A stretch of 64,000 nt of DNA from Tetrahymena thermophila SB210 (taxonomy: Eukaryota; Ciliophora; Oligohymenophorea; Hymenostomatida; Tetrahymenidae). The notes under the pieces are model-generated. The model was given only the letters and a program-made list of their open reading frames with translations. It did not search any database and had not been told where the DNA came from. The translations under genes and the position numbers were made by a program. Positions within the stretch are counted from its first letter, which is position 1, and each line of letters starts with the position of its first letter. This document shows, in pieces, positions 14,206-27,070 of the stretch. The DNA lies in the NCBI RefSeq assembly GCF_000189635.1, contig NW_002476212.1, positions 248,001 to 312,000 on the forward strand, in the 5' to 3' direction.

Positions 14206-17088
14206 ATGAAATCAAATTATTCTTAGAGCAAGTAAAGCTAATAAAAAGACCAATAAGGTAGTGCTTAGGAATGTAAAAAGATCATGACAGAAAAGATCAT
14301 GTAAGAGATCTAAAACTTGTCATTAGATGAGACAAATAAAATCAAGAAAAAAAACTAAGATGCTTTAAAGAAATATACAGCAGAATCTGAATAAAACTAC
14401 TTAGAATTCAAAAAGCTAGTTGAGTCCTTAAAAAAAGAAGTTATAGGTAAAAAAAAATTAACATATAAATTTATAATAGTTAATATGAACATCTATTATT
14501 TAAATATACAATAGAATATGCTTAAGTGATTCTTGATTGTCCAAAGATAGACAAAAAGACCAAAGTTTATGCAGAAAACTTGTAGCAATAAAGCTCTGAA
14601 CATTTAAAAAAGCTATAGGATATTTTAAGAAACAAGAATGTTAACATATATGTTAACTAATTCTTCAGCAACAGACATATTTATATTCTATAACGTATTA
14701 ATAAGAGTAAAAAAGATATTGAAGTTTTGATGAAGGCAGGATGCTGTGGTGGTAGCTAGTAATTTGTTGTTTACGATTAAAATAAATGAAAAAGAATATT
14801 TTTAAATCAAAATAATTTTGAGAAAATGGATAAAAAATTTTAATTCATGGATAAAGTTAAAAAAATTGTTTCATTCAAAATTAGCATGAAGTCTAAATAA
14901 AAATAATCTACTTTGATTAATTTTTTTTTTTGAATTTGCCTAAAAATATTATTTATTAAAAGACAAAAGTAAGCTCTTTCTATTGACGTACCTGAAAACT
15001 TTTATCTATGCTTGCACTTCTTAGAATTTCTTTCACAAACTCAAGCTTGTCCTCCTAAAATAGAGTATCCTCAATTAGATGCTGACTTTGATTCATTTTA
15101 GTTCAGGATATAGGAATTGATTGACAAATATTTCCCTACTGATACAGAAGTTAAGTTTGTAGAAATAGAGAAGGAGGTAATTAAAAAAGAAGTAGAAATC
15201 AGATAAGTGGAGATACCTAAGGTAGAATATATTAAAGTAGATTCTAAGTAGGATGATCTTGTAGGTAAAGGCCACGAATACGTGTACGGCATAGGAACAC
15301 CTCAATAAGTCAAAAGAGGCCTTGAATTGTATAAGTAAGAAGCAAAGGGTAATAATTGTAGAGCATTTAATAGTCTTGGTCAGGTTTATTTTGAAGGCAA
15401 AGTAGTTGAACAAGATTTAAACTAAGCCTATGATTACTATTTGAAATCTGCTGGCTTAGGTGATTTAGAAGGTATTTATCAAATTGGCTAGTTCTATGAA
15501 GTAATTTTTATTTTTATTTTTTAATCCAAATAAAAATGTTTTTTTATAACAATTACAGAGAGGCTATATTAGTAAGGTCACAAATAAGGAATATAGTTAG
15601 GATGAGCTTATAAAATCTGCTATCGAATAATATAAGAAAGCAAGTTAAAATAAAAATAAGGACACATTGCATTAAAATGCTATTGTAGATTTAGGATATT
15701 TTTATGAAAACGGAGTCAGAGACTCTAATGGCAATTTTATTATAGTTTAAAATATATAAGAAGCTAGCAAGTTATATGAATGTGTTGACAAACAAAATTG
15801 CCCTAGAGCATTGAATAATCTAGGTACTTTGTGCTTAAAAAACAATTAGAAAGTAACTTATTTTTGTGAATCTTAAATTAGATATAGAAATAGTATTTGC
15901 ATTTTAATTAATCTAATTATAATTAAATTAATAAAAGGAAAGAGCTTTGAGAAACTTTGAAGAAGCAGATAGGTTAGGATATCCTGCAGCAACTATGAAT
16001 CTAGGTATTTGCTACTTAAAAGGAATAGCAGTTCATACAGATATAAACAAAGCTATGAAATTACTTAAAAAAGCAGCTAGGAAAGGAAATTAAGAATCAA
16101 AACTTTAATATTGTTATTATCTTTTGTAATAAGCTAGTGATGAAAACAATGAGTAAGAATATTTCTAAGCTGCTACTTACCTCAGAGAAATACTCACAAC
16201 TTAACCTTAAAACTCAGATGCCCTTCTTTATTTGGGTTTCTTACATGAACTCGGTTTAGGAGTTACACCTGATTACAAAACATCTTTAAAATATTACTTG
16301 TAAATTCAAATTATTTTAATGATTTTAAATATTTAATAATATCATAAAAACTAGCTAATCTGCTGAGTAGAATAATGATAAAGCACTAACAAAGCTAGGA
16401 GACATTTACTTCTCAGGTAAAATTATTTTAATTTAAATAAAATTTCTTATAGTTTATTTAATGAACAGGTGCTTTGCTTCCTAAAAATGTACCAAAAGCT
16501 ATATATTACTATGAAAAGGCTGCCAGTTTTGGTAATTCAACAGCATTAATCAATTTAGGGTAAATTAAATAACCAAATTAAAATAGAATGTCATGAAATA
16601 ATTTATTTAAAAATAATAGAGCTATTTATGAAGAAGGATATGATGGAAATCTACCTGATTACGATAAGGCTTATGAATTATACTTGTAGGCTGCAAATAA
16701 TGGTTCTGCTGAAGCTTGGACTCATATTGGTTTAATGATTGAAATGGGTAGAAAAAAAGATTGTAAAGCTAGTGATGGATATTAGGCTTACTTGAAGGCT
16801 TCATAATTGGGTGATATAAATTCAATTTAAATTCTTAAAGACAAGGTGGATATCCTGCAAAATAATGAAATTAATTTATAATTTTAAAATGAAGAAGAAG
16901 AAGAGTAATTCCGTGTTCTAAGATAAAATTAATTACAAATTTTACAAAGTCACAGATAAATTTCTGAACTACAATAAATAAACTAGTCAAAAGCATCTAA
17001 AGTTTAAGAAAACTATGATACTCCCACAGCCATAGGATTAAATTATTAAAACTGGGAAAACTAAAACTTATAAAACTTTAAAAAATGA
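14206..17088 (+). CDS. Sel1-like repeat protein
   Basis: Model of 766 residues in eight exons. Introns: 14447-14514, 14759-14962, 15501-15558, 15853-15937, 16300-16354, 16417-16468 and 16560-16619. Seen: a K/Q/E-rich N-terminal helical region (about 1-250), then roughly nine Sel1-like repeats of ~36 residues (about 270-680) with the LG-Y--G and A--YY--AA signatures, for example LGDIYFSG, YYYEKAASFGNS and ALINLGAIYEEG. The tail is Q/N-rich. Known: Sel1 repeats are alpha-alpha solenoids that act as protein-protein scaffolds, for instance in ER-associated degradation and signalling complexes; no membrane segment is seen here. Several short introns fall inside repeats. The second intron is inferred: the Sel1 exon has no in-frame ATG of its own, and joining 14758 to 14963 keeps the frame open. 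The alternative is a separate small gene ending at the TGA at 14787. Confidence 0.85.
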
Positions 17089-19083
17089 AAATAGTGCAAA
17101 CAAAATACAAACAAATACACAAAATATATTAATTTATTTTCAAAACCATCAATAGAGTTATTTATATTATTTATATATTTATACAACTTTATTTGAAAAT
17201 ATTTTCATATATTATTCATAAATTAGCTTACTAAATTTATTTTACCTTTTAAAAATATATTTTTTATTACTAAGTTAAATAGCACATAAAATAATATTTA
17301 AATTCTTCATATTAACTAAATTAAGATAATTAAATATTTAAGAAGTTTTCCAAATATTTTTTTTCTTAAAATTATAAAAACTAATTTCATTTTATTTGCT
17401 AATTTATACTTACTTAACTTTCTTTTCATTTATTATTTTTACTTTTTTTATTTTCTTCTAATAATAGAAAATTTGGTTAATAATAAAACCAATAAAAATT
17501 TTTTAAGACTTAAAAATTGATTAATAGTTTTCTAGATATTTCGAAATAATATTTTGGTTTATTTAATATCCAAAAAAAATTAATAAATTATTTACTTACA
17601 TACTTTAAATTAGAAAATATAAAAATTTAACTTTCAAATATTAATTTAATTTAGAATGATTGATCTTTTCTAAAATTTATTTTCTTTCAATTAAAAAAAA
17701 ATTAGTTTTTATTTTATTTTTTAATTTATTCCATTCATTTTTTTTTATACCTTTTAAAATTTTCTTTTAATAAAAGAAAAAAATTGCTTATTATATCATT
17801 GATACACATTTTTAAAGTTCTTAATACTTATCGAATGCATGGCTTTAAATATTTATCAATAATTTTATTGATATTTTGAAATAATATTTTACTGTATTTA
17901 ATATTCGAAAAATATTAACTAATTAATTATTTTTTACTTTAAATTATAAAATAAAAAATTTAACTCTAAAAATTGTTTTCAATTTTAATGTTTTCTTCTC
18001 AACTCATATTTGCTATTTAAAATTTATTTGCACTTGTTTAATATTTTTTATTTGAGTATTTATAAACTAAATGCAAAATTTTTCTTAAAAGGTTTAAGTT
18101 TTTTTTTTTTAAAGGTTTTTTATTTAATTTAATAAAAAATGATTATCTGTTTCAAATTTTTTCAAATATAATTAAGAGATTATATTTTGATTACTTTTAA
18201 ATATAAAAATTAAGTAAATTAAATTTATACTCATTTAAAATTACGAATAATTTTTGTTTGTAAAAATGATCTCTAAATATTCAAATAAATCAAGTCTATA
18301 ATAAAAAAATGAAAGAATAGCATTTTATTCCAATGATTTAATTTAATTTAGATTTTTATAAGTAATAGCAATATAATGATAAAATATATCCAAAATAAAA
18401 TGAGGAGATTCTAAAATAAGGAGATAACATCGCTTATTAAATGATTTACACTAAAGGAATTAAATTTCTTAAAATATATAATTTTATTAATAAGCTTAAT
18501 AAATAGTCAATAAATCTAGGGATTTAAATAAATTTTTGAAAAATCTAAAATTTATAATATGAAGATAAATAAATAGGTTGGTTCTCATGTATACAAATAC
18601 CAACAGAAAAAATAAGTTAAAAGGATACGCTAAAATATGTATTTATTTATTATGATAGAGATAGTACATGAATTCTTATTGTTTGAAGATATTTAATATA
18701 ATTAGAAAAAGAAAAATAAAAAATAAGTCAAATGAAATAAAATACAAATAAAACATAAATTTCGAATTGAGATGTTTGCATGTATTTATATTAATTTATT
18801 TATTAATTAATTAATTGATACAAGATTTATTGATAGCTGTTTTCATTCATTTATTTATTTATTTGCTTATTTATTTGATCATATATACATACATAAATTA
18901 AATGAGTTTCATGTGTTTTTATTTATGAATTGCAATTATATTTTAATTGATATTAGATATATTTAAATAAAAAATCAAAATGAATATCATACACAATTTA
19001 TCTATCTATCTATCTAATTATCTTTAATTAAATGTATTTATATTTCATTGTGAAAACAAAAACAAAATATAAACAAAATTAAA
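17089..19083. other. Intergenic, AT-rich
   Basis: Long AT-rich stretch without coding character. It contains a TATC microsatellite at 18999-19016 and TTTA/ATTT-type runs near 18780-18870. No RNA gene was recognised. Confidence 0.55.
18999..19016. repeat. TATC microsatellite
   Basis: Short run of TATC tetranucleotides in intergenic DNA. Confidence 0.8.
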
Positions 19084-19500
19084 TCAATAGTAAATTGAAA
19101 CAAAGCAGCTATTGTTAAACGAAAAGTAAGGGTTCATAGCTCCATTAAATATCTGAAGCGTATAGGCAAAGGGCAGCATATTTTTGCAAAAGCAACAAAA
19201 GAATATCAGAATCATAATGAATAATAATTCAAGAGAACAAGTTATGATAGATTTGAAAAGCAATCCCTTAATCAGTAGATTTTTTGCAGGATGGACTCCT
19301 ACGAAGGCTATCAGTTTTGCATAAAATCTCCTAATAATAGGAATAGGTGTAGCCAATAAATTACTGATAAACAATACTCCAGATGAAGCATTTAATAAGC
19401 TTAATAGAATGGCATGTAAATTATTAAGCATTTTGCATTTTAAATTACGCTTGAACTCGCTTAAATTTACCACCCAACATCTTTAGTTGTTTTCAAATCA
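19084..19500 (-). other. Coding-like island, unresolved (possible small gene)
   Basis: This block is visibly less AT-rich than the DNA on its left, and several frames stay open. On the minus strand an open frame of about 120 codons ends at a TGA at 19086-19084 and uses no TAA or TAG; its product would be strongly hydrophobic, with two or three possible membrane segments. On the plus strand another frame (ATG at 19217) stays open to a TGA at 19682-19684, overlapping the start of the next gene. TGA is the only stop, so frames of this size arise by chance and neither reading is secure. I do not recognise the product. It could be a small membrane protein gene or a decayed gene fragment. Confidence 0.3.
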
Positions 19501-19628
19501 ACTATAATGGCTGGTTTTGACTTTTTAAACAAAATTTGTAAAAGATAACGCCTTAATTTTGAAAAATTTATTTAATTTTTTTGTAATAAATTTAAAATTT
19601 TATAATTATAATAACAGAGAATGTTTAA

Positions 19629-22600
19629 ATGTAGAATCTAAATTTAAATAAATATGGAAGCACTCCAAATTGTAACCTCAGTGATGAAGTTGCTTAGCAG
19701 TATAAAAGCGAGAATGCTTCAAGAAAGAAATATTTCGATAAAAATTAATAGCAGCATTAGTATAACTTTAATGACAATAATGACTATTAAGACTAAGCAC
19801 TTAAGTAAAAATTAAAAAATGAATATAATTAGGTTAAGAATTAGATAGAAATGTTAAATTAAAGGCTAGACTAGCACCCTTAGCACCATTAAAATTAATT
19901 GTAATTAATTTGCAGACCTTCTAACATTAATTTTTAAATATTTAGTTTTTCTTAAAAGGCAATCAAACCAATATAAATAAATAAATAAATCAATCAATAT
20001 ATCTATAAACTGCTCAATAACAAGCAAAAAATCAATATCAGGCCAGTCAAAATTTTCAAAAATAAACAAGCAAAAACAAAATTTCAAAATATAAAATTTT
20101 GATTTATTTATAAAGTTTTCTACTATTATTTTTTTTTTAAATTGGATTTACAAAAAATTTAAATATCAAAATCCACAAGCTATAGTCTTTATAATCAGCA
20201 AGATTAATTCATTTGTATAAAATAGTATTTCTGCAAGTCCAGATTACATAGAAGATAACTAAGATTTGAATTAAACCCAAAGAGGCAGACGCACAAAAAA
20301 AACCAAATAAAAAATAACTCCTAAGGTATATATATATACTTACTTAATTTAAATTCAAAAATAATTGTATTTTGTCCTCTTAAATATTTTAAAAAACCTT
20401 CAAATTACAATTTTTACTGGACATTTTGTTTAGATATTTTAAACAAAAAACTTATTTTAAATTTTTTAAAGAAGCTTTTGTATAAAAATAATTTCAAAAA
20501 TAGAATTAATTCAGTTTAGCATCAAGTTACTTTTTTTTAATTAATTTTTAAAAAAGTTATTGCAGATTGTTGTAAAATTTTTGAATATTTGTTACAGTTA
20601 AATAAAAAAGCATCATAAAATACAAAGTATTATTTTGAATAGAACTCAAAAATATTTATTCTTATTCAATTCAAATAGCTTTAGTCTTTTTAATTAAAAC
20701 GACATTTATTTTAATTAAATAAAAACACAGAATCAATCCAACCCTTCTTAAAAAAAATATATTTAATTATTTAATACATTTTATCTAAACAAACAAATGA
20801 ACCATAATATAAAAGCCACAAAAGCTTTGACCACTTTTATAAGGTGAGTTAATTTAAAGATATTGATAAATAAATGTGAAATATTTTTAAATGTAATTAA
20901 AGTTATTAATAAATACAGAAAATTTGATAAAAAATTTATTAAAATAGATTTATTTAATTAAAGAATTACTATTGAATATTATATATTAATTAATTATATT
21001 TATTTAGATTACTGAGAGTCCTCCTCCTCCTTAGTAGATTACAGTCATTAGAAATATTTCAGGACCTAAACCGCATTTAAATGATGGAGCTATTAAATAG
21101 TGTTTACAAATAGATGATGATGAAGATATCGCTTATCCACATTCTTAAAATGATATTAGAAGAGGATTGAGCCCTTAGCAATATTAAAATAATTAACCTT
21201 ATATCTCGGCAAGCAACTAATTTATGAGATCATCAGGGATGTATAATGACTATGATATGAATTCTTCTAAAGGTATGTAACAATAGCAAATTAAATCTCC
21301 TGAAAGATTGAGTGATGCATACTTTAGCACAGGATCAAATTTCCGTGTACCGTCTAAGAAAGATAAAAGGAATGGCAGCAAAGAAAGATTATAAAAAAGA
21401 AATAATCACAATCTAGGAGCTTCTCCTAAGTAGAGAAACACTTCTTAGTAATTAGGAAGTGTTAGAAGTGATAAGAAGAAACCATAGTATTTATAGAACG
21501 TTGAATCACGTATAAAGGGTGATATTTAAGCTCATAGAGACTAATACCAAAACCAAGATTAAAATTAACAATAAGAAAACGAGAATTTTGAAGACTTTAA
21601 ATATATGATGAATGAAGGAAACAATTAAAATAATCTTAACTTAGAAAAAGATGAAGATGATAAAAATTAAGAAGATGGATAAAACAATTAAACTACAGGA
21701 AATAATAAAGCAGAGGAGAATGTAGTTGAAATGGGTGTTCATTTTTCTAAAACTGCCCAAAAGAAGTATTATGAAAAATTAGAAAAAGAAAAGTAAAAGG
21801 AGCTGTAAAAGGAAGGTGAAAAAAAGAATTAGTATATTTAGCAACAATAGTTATAGCAATAGCAATAGCAATTACAAAATTACTAAGTTTAGTACAATCC
21901 TCATTAGCAAGAATAGTATTACAGAAGTATGGCGGCTGCTGCAGGTGGATATAATTCATTATCACCTCTATCCCATTAAAATCCTCTAAGCGCATAAAAT
22001 TTACTTTAACATAATTAAAATACTTTGATCGGCAGTGATAGTAATAGAATAGGACTAAATGGCAATTAAGAAAATATTGGTAGTGGTCCAATCACTTCTT
22101 AAAAAAATACTATTTATGGTGGTTATGCAAATGGGACTATGTAAGACAGAAATAAAAAAAATATGTATGAGAATGCAAATAGCTTTTTATCTTCACCTTT
22201 AATGAGATAATTCATAGAAGATGATGAAGATGAGGATATAAATTAAAATTATGAAAACGACTAGATCAACTAAAGAGAAGATGTGAGAGAGTATGATGAT
22301 TTTGTTTACCCTTTTGCTTCTCCCACCAACAGAAACACTCAATAGAATATCTACTCTAGCAACACTATGAAATAAAGCTATATTAATTAGAATAATCCTT
22401 ACTATAATTCTATGTAAATGGATCCTTGGAGACAATCAACTGGAAGTAGAGTTGGATTTAATTAGAATCCCAATTCAAATCAGACAACATAGAATAATTT
22501 CTACAATTAACAATCAATTGATTCAACATTTGGAGGAGGAGTTGGACCAAATTAAAATTCTTAATAGTAATTGCCTTCCTTCAATCCTAGTGTTGAATAG

Positions 22601-23214
22601 TAAAATTTCTAAAACAATCCAGAAGCTATTTTATCTGCAAACACAGCATCATTTAGACAGTAATAACAGTAATATCTAAAGCAACCTAATAAGAATACTT
22701 AAACAGCAAGAAATAGTCAAATATAGTAGTAATATCCTTAGGCAAGCAATCAAAAATCTTTAAAATTTAGTAAAAATAATAAACAAAATGGAAACAACGG
22801 TAAAATAGTGTAAAATTAAAATCCCAGTGCTTAACCAGTCTCGATGGTAGGTGAAGATAACGCTGAAAATGTAAGCGATTTTGAGCCAAGGTAATCAACT
22901 TTTATAACAACACAATATAAATATGACAGTGGCTAAAAAAATAACTCTTTCACTTGGGGTTAACAAAACTAAAGTAAATATCCAGCTGCCTACAGAAATG
23001 AAGAATTGTTTAGAGGTTATTAATTCATTCATTCATTCATTCATTCATTAAAATCTTGCATTTTATTTATTTATTTATTAAATTTAATATTCATTGCATT
23101 AAAATATATTTTTTATTTAAAATAGAATCAATTAATAACAATTCAGACTTTACTTTACCTAATGAAGAAGTTCAACAATACTTAAAAGAATTATAAAATT
23201 TTAACCAAAAATGA
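19629..23214 (+). CDS. Q/N-rich low-complexity protein, unknown function
   Basis: Model of 822 residues in four exons; introns 19901-20225, 20326-21007 and 23016-23125. ATG at 19629, TGA at 23212; all phases agree. Seen: a Q/N-rich N-terminus with a predicted coiled-coil character (about residues 50-90). A basic patch GRRTKKTKQK lies at the end of exon 2, and a PPPP-QQ stretch at the start of exon 3. Long disordered sequence rich in N, Q, S, Y and G follows, including a near-pure glutamine tract at about 21840-21890 encoded by a mixture of CAA, TAG and TAA. Acidic DDDED-type clusters are present, and there are no membrane segments. No catalytic or known binding domain was recognised. Composition resembles prion-like assembly or scaffold proteins, but that is only inference. 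The 682-nt second intron is long for this window and might hide a small exon. Confidence 0.75.
23023..23049. repeat. ATTC tetranucleotide repeat in an intron
   Basis: Tandem ATTC units directly follow the donor site of the last intron of the Q/N-rich gene. Confidence 0.8.
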
Positions 23215-25013
23215 ACAAATGAATAAATGATTTTAAAAATTTTTGATAATCTACAGAAAATAAAATAAATTTATTAACTATCTTATAGTTTGCTTGCTTA
23301 TAAGCAGCTAGTTAGTATTTTATTAGTTTTCTAGAAATAAATTTTCTACCTCTTTTAAATAAAATTATTAAACAACCATAAACCTATCTATCTATCTACC
23401 TACCTACCTAGCTATCTATCTATCTACTTTGATAAATTTTTAATTATAAAAAACTATAAACTTATTAATCTTAATTTTTCTTTAAACCTATCTAATTAAT
23501 TTTCTTAAAAGAAAACTAATTATTTATTTTATATGTTTTTATATTTTCTATTCTTAAATTAACATCTTTTTTAACAATTTTATTTTATTATTTTCTCTTG
23601 ATATGTTTATTTTCAGCAAACGAAATTAAACATGAAATTAAACATAAAATTAAACAAAAAGCAATATTGAAAAACAGTAAATTAAATTAATAAAAATTTT
23701 TTATTTTTTGTACTTTTAAAATTATTTTCTTTTTATTTTAAATTGATTAACAAAAAATAATAATTTAATTTTGAATCTACTTCAATAAAGAAGACTTTTT
23801 AATAAAAGAAATGAAAATAATTAATTTAAAATTTTTTTATTTTTATTAAATTAAATATCATTTTTTCAATAGATTTTAACAAATTATTTAATTTTTCTTG
23901 CTGAATTTATAAAATAAGTTGGATTGAAAAGAATAATTATTTTTATTTTAAATAAAATACAAAATTTTGAAGAAGTTGGTTAATATATTTTTTATTTTGC
24001 TAAGTATTACTTATTTGATTTTTTTATTAAAAAAATTAAATAAAATTGTTAATTTTTGAATATTTATTTGCTTATATTTAATTAAAAAATATTTACGGTA
24101 AAAAAGTAGCTTATTTTTTTGCATCAAAAATGAAAAAAAAAATGATAAAATTTAAAACATGAAACAAAAGCGTGTTTGATTTACATTTTTCTTTTAAAAT
24201 TTGTAAACGCATATATAGATTATTTAAATAAATATGCTTTGACTAATATTTATACAGTTTATTAATAATATTTATGATTTAAATCTATTTTTTTTTTAAA
24301 TATGAAAAGATAAATTAAAAATGTAAATTAAAATTATTATATCAAATTCAAGCAAATTTTTTCTGATTTGAAGATGAAAATAAAACTTTGGATTTTTATT
24401 TGAATAATATTTAGTAGCACCTATTAAAGATTTTACAATATGTTTATGAATCTTTAATAAATGTTTCCATAATTGTAAAATTTTATATTTTAAGTAATAT
24501 TCGTAAAGTAAAAGATATACTAATTAATTAATGCAAATTTTAAATGAATAAAATATGTTTAAGAGTATTCCAGAAAAAAGGTGAAATAAAAAATTTAATT
24601 TGGGGTAAAACCTTCTTTGTTTTAAAAATTAGAATGTTAAAGAAAAGAGAAACAAATAACACAAGTCAAGCATATATATTAAATAAGAAATATTGTACAT
24701 TGAGAAAGTGTATATTGAAAAAGATATATGCATTCATTTTATTTTAACTAAGAATCTTTTTTACAAATCTAAGAAAATAAAAGAAGGAATTATAGTAATT
24801 ATATGGAGAAAGAATTGATTAAAACAGTGTTTAAAACAATCAAATGCAAAGAAATGAAATGAATAAGAAAGTTAGAAGGAATCAAAAATAAAAAATCAAA
24901 AGAAGTGCTTTGAGTAGTATTGATTGAATAAGGAAAAAAAAGATAAAAAAAATTACTAAGTAAAAACAAAGCAAGTAAACAATCGAAAAAATACAAATAA
25001 CAAGAAAAACAAA
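23215..25013. other. Intergenic, AT-rich
   Basis: No coding character was recognised apart from short chance frames (for example 24544-24747). It contains a tetranucleotide microsatellite at 23383-23427. The A-rich last 200 bp are probably the leader of the Tom40 gene. Confidence 0.55.
23383..23427. repeat. CTAT/CTAC microsatellite
   Basis: Interrupted run of CTAT and CTAC tetranucleotides, about 45 bp long. Confidence 0.85.
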
Positions 25014-27070
25014 ATGGATATAAATAAGGTACTTATGAAGGTCATCTAGGGCACCACAGTTTAGTGCTCAAAGAAAGAAGAAGTTAATTTGGATGACCCT
25101 TCTTTCTCTAATATAGATCCCCACTTAAAAGTTGATGAATCAGAAGATAATTTTGATGATGAAGGCCCACTTACCCAACCTGGTCCCAAGAAATTTTCCA
25201 GAAAGCCCCCACCATTCCATGCCATTTTTAGAAATATTAAGGCTATTACTAGCAAAGTTGAACACATTAAGGGTTTTAAGTTCGAATTTACTACTCCTAT
25301 TTCTTAAAGATTTATGCTTCATCACTCTTGGGTTATTCCTTATTCCACAAATGAAGGTAGCAACCCTAATGAACAAAGTCAAAAGGCTATGATGGGTATG
25401 ATGAAGCCTCCTGTTACTTCAAGTTATACTTTATCTACCTAATATGTTGGTGGTTCTCAACAAGAATTAATGTAATAGTTTATTCAAAATATCTTATTTA
25501 AGGGTTCAGTGTATGCAACATCTAATGCAGAATAGTTCAAAGCAAGTTAAAAGTTTTTTTAATATCATAGAGATAGTAGATAATTAGTTAGTAAATGCAA
25601 GAATATTTTAGAAATATATTTCGCATTTAAATGGCATATGCTAAATACAACAATAAATGTCATTATTTAAACATTCAAAAAACATTTTAGCAACCTAATT
25701 TAGACAATTGTTTTTGAGATGGATTTAAAAGAAATAGAAATTCAATTACAAATTAAGAAAACTCTGAAATGATATTAATTATTATTAAACTAAAAATATT
25801 TATTTATTAAAAATTGTCATTAAATAAGAAGATACTAATTACAAACATTATCTCCTAACTTAGCTTGTCTATTTGCATTAAAATCACTCACTCTTACAAA
25901 TAATATCAGTTTTAAAGAAACTAAAATAAATTAATAATATGTTTATAATAGGACTACAGGACCTAAGTATCTCCTCTCTGCAAGATTAGATTCCAGTGGT
26001 AGTTTAGATGCCTCATATCTTAGATTCTTCAATAAAAACTGGAATTTGTAATTCCACTCCTAATTCCCCGCTGGTTCTGATGTCAAGATGGCTCAAATCA
26101 ATGCTGACCTTAACTATGAAAGTAAACTTTTTGATAAAGCAAAATTAAAATTTAAACTTAACAAAATTATTTTTATCATAAATAAATAGCCGATGACAGT
26201 ATTACTACCTTCAAATATTAAACTGGTGCTGTCGGTTTTGGCCACGTCCAAACTGTAACCAACAAACTCGTTTTTGGTTTTGAAAGTATTTTTGGTACAT
26301 TATAAAACATGACTATGTTCAACTACAGTGGTAGATACACTGCTAATAAAACTTCTACTCTTTACTTCAATTATATTGCTCCTTAAGACTAAGCTTGTTT
26401 TGCTTACTAACTTTTGGTAAACAGCTTAATTTTTATTATCATCAGTAACAAAATTTTTAAATAATCAATAATAGGTAAATAAAAAGTGTAGATTAGTAAG
26501 TGAACTTAATTACAAGATTTCTGAAGGTACCACTAACACAGTTATTGTAATAAATTCAATTCTTTTTACCTATTAATTTTGAATCCAATCACTTCTAAAG
26601 CTATAAAATATGAATTGAAATTAAATCTTAAAAAGTCTTTTACAGAAAGTCTGTAAGTAAAAAGAAAAATAAAGCAAATTTAGAAATAAATATATTCAGA
26701 CATAAACATTAAAGAAATACGATTTAATTCATTCAGGCATTAAACAAATAAAAAATTTTGTTATAGTTAGAAGAAAACTTATTATAAACAAAAAATGAAC
26801 AATTCGTTAGATAATTAAAATTATTTAAAATAAAATTTTTAATAAAATGTAAATTTAAATGTTTAACTGAATTTAAAATATAATTGATAGGCTTTCAGAT
26901 AAAGATTATAAGACAGTGAAACAATTGCTACTGTTAGTTCTAAGGGCAAGATTTCTACTGCTTTGACATTATTTGGTTAGGCATATAGCTTAAAGTTGTG
27001 TGCTGTTGCTGATTACTTTAAAGATTCTTACAAATTCGGTTATGGTTTTAGTATTGGATAACCCTAATGA
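25014..27070 (+). CDS. TOM40: Tom40, mitochondrial outer-membrane protein import channel
   Basis: Model of 368 residues in five exons; introns 25472-25951, 26122-26189, 26417-26474 and 26547-26890, with consistent phases and a TGA at 27068. Known: Tom40 is the 19-strand beta-barrel of the TOM complex, through which nearly all mitochondrial precursors pass. Seen: alternating-residue beta strands throughout. Family-like stretches are SSYTLSTQYVGG (about residue 145), GPKYLLSARLDSSGSL (start of exon 2), QTVTNKLVFGFES (exon 3) and a C-terminal strand KFGYGFSIG, matching the C-terminal beta-signal position. A ~60-residue N-terminal extension is acidic, then proline-rich (GPLTQPGPKKFSRKPPP). Codons are unusually C-rich for the window (TTC, GGC, AAC, ACC), as expected for a highly expressed gene. 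VDAC, the sister family, is the main alternative; length and motifs favour Tom40. Confidence 0.85.

Noticed and set aside
15093-15413. Two overlapping minus-strand frames
   Set aside because: They lie opposite the Sel1-repeat exon, whose plus-strand frame has clear domain signatures.
22199-22679. Frames on both strands of about 75 codons
   Set aside because: Both are shadows of the Q/N-rich gene exon, which stays open for about 2 kb in another frame.
23383-23427. Regular short repeats that might suggest a CRISPR array
   Set aside because: They are simple tetranucleotide microsatellites without spacers, in a eukaryotic genome.
24544-24747. Plus-strand frame of 67 codons
   Set aside because: Isolated, no recognisable product, composition like the surrounding spacer; expected by chance where TGA is rare.
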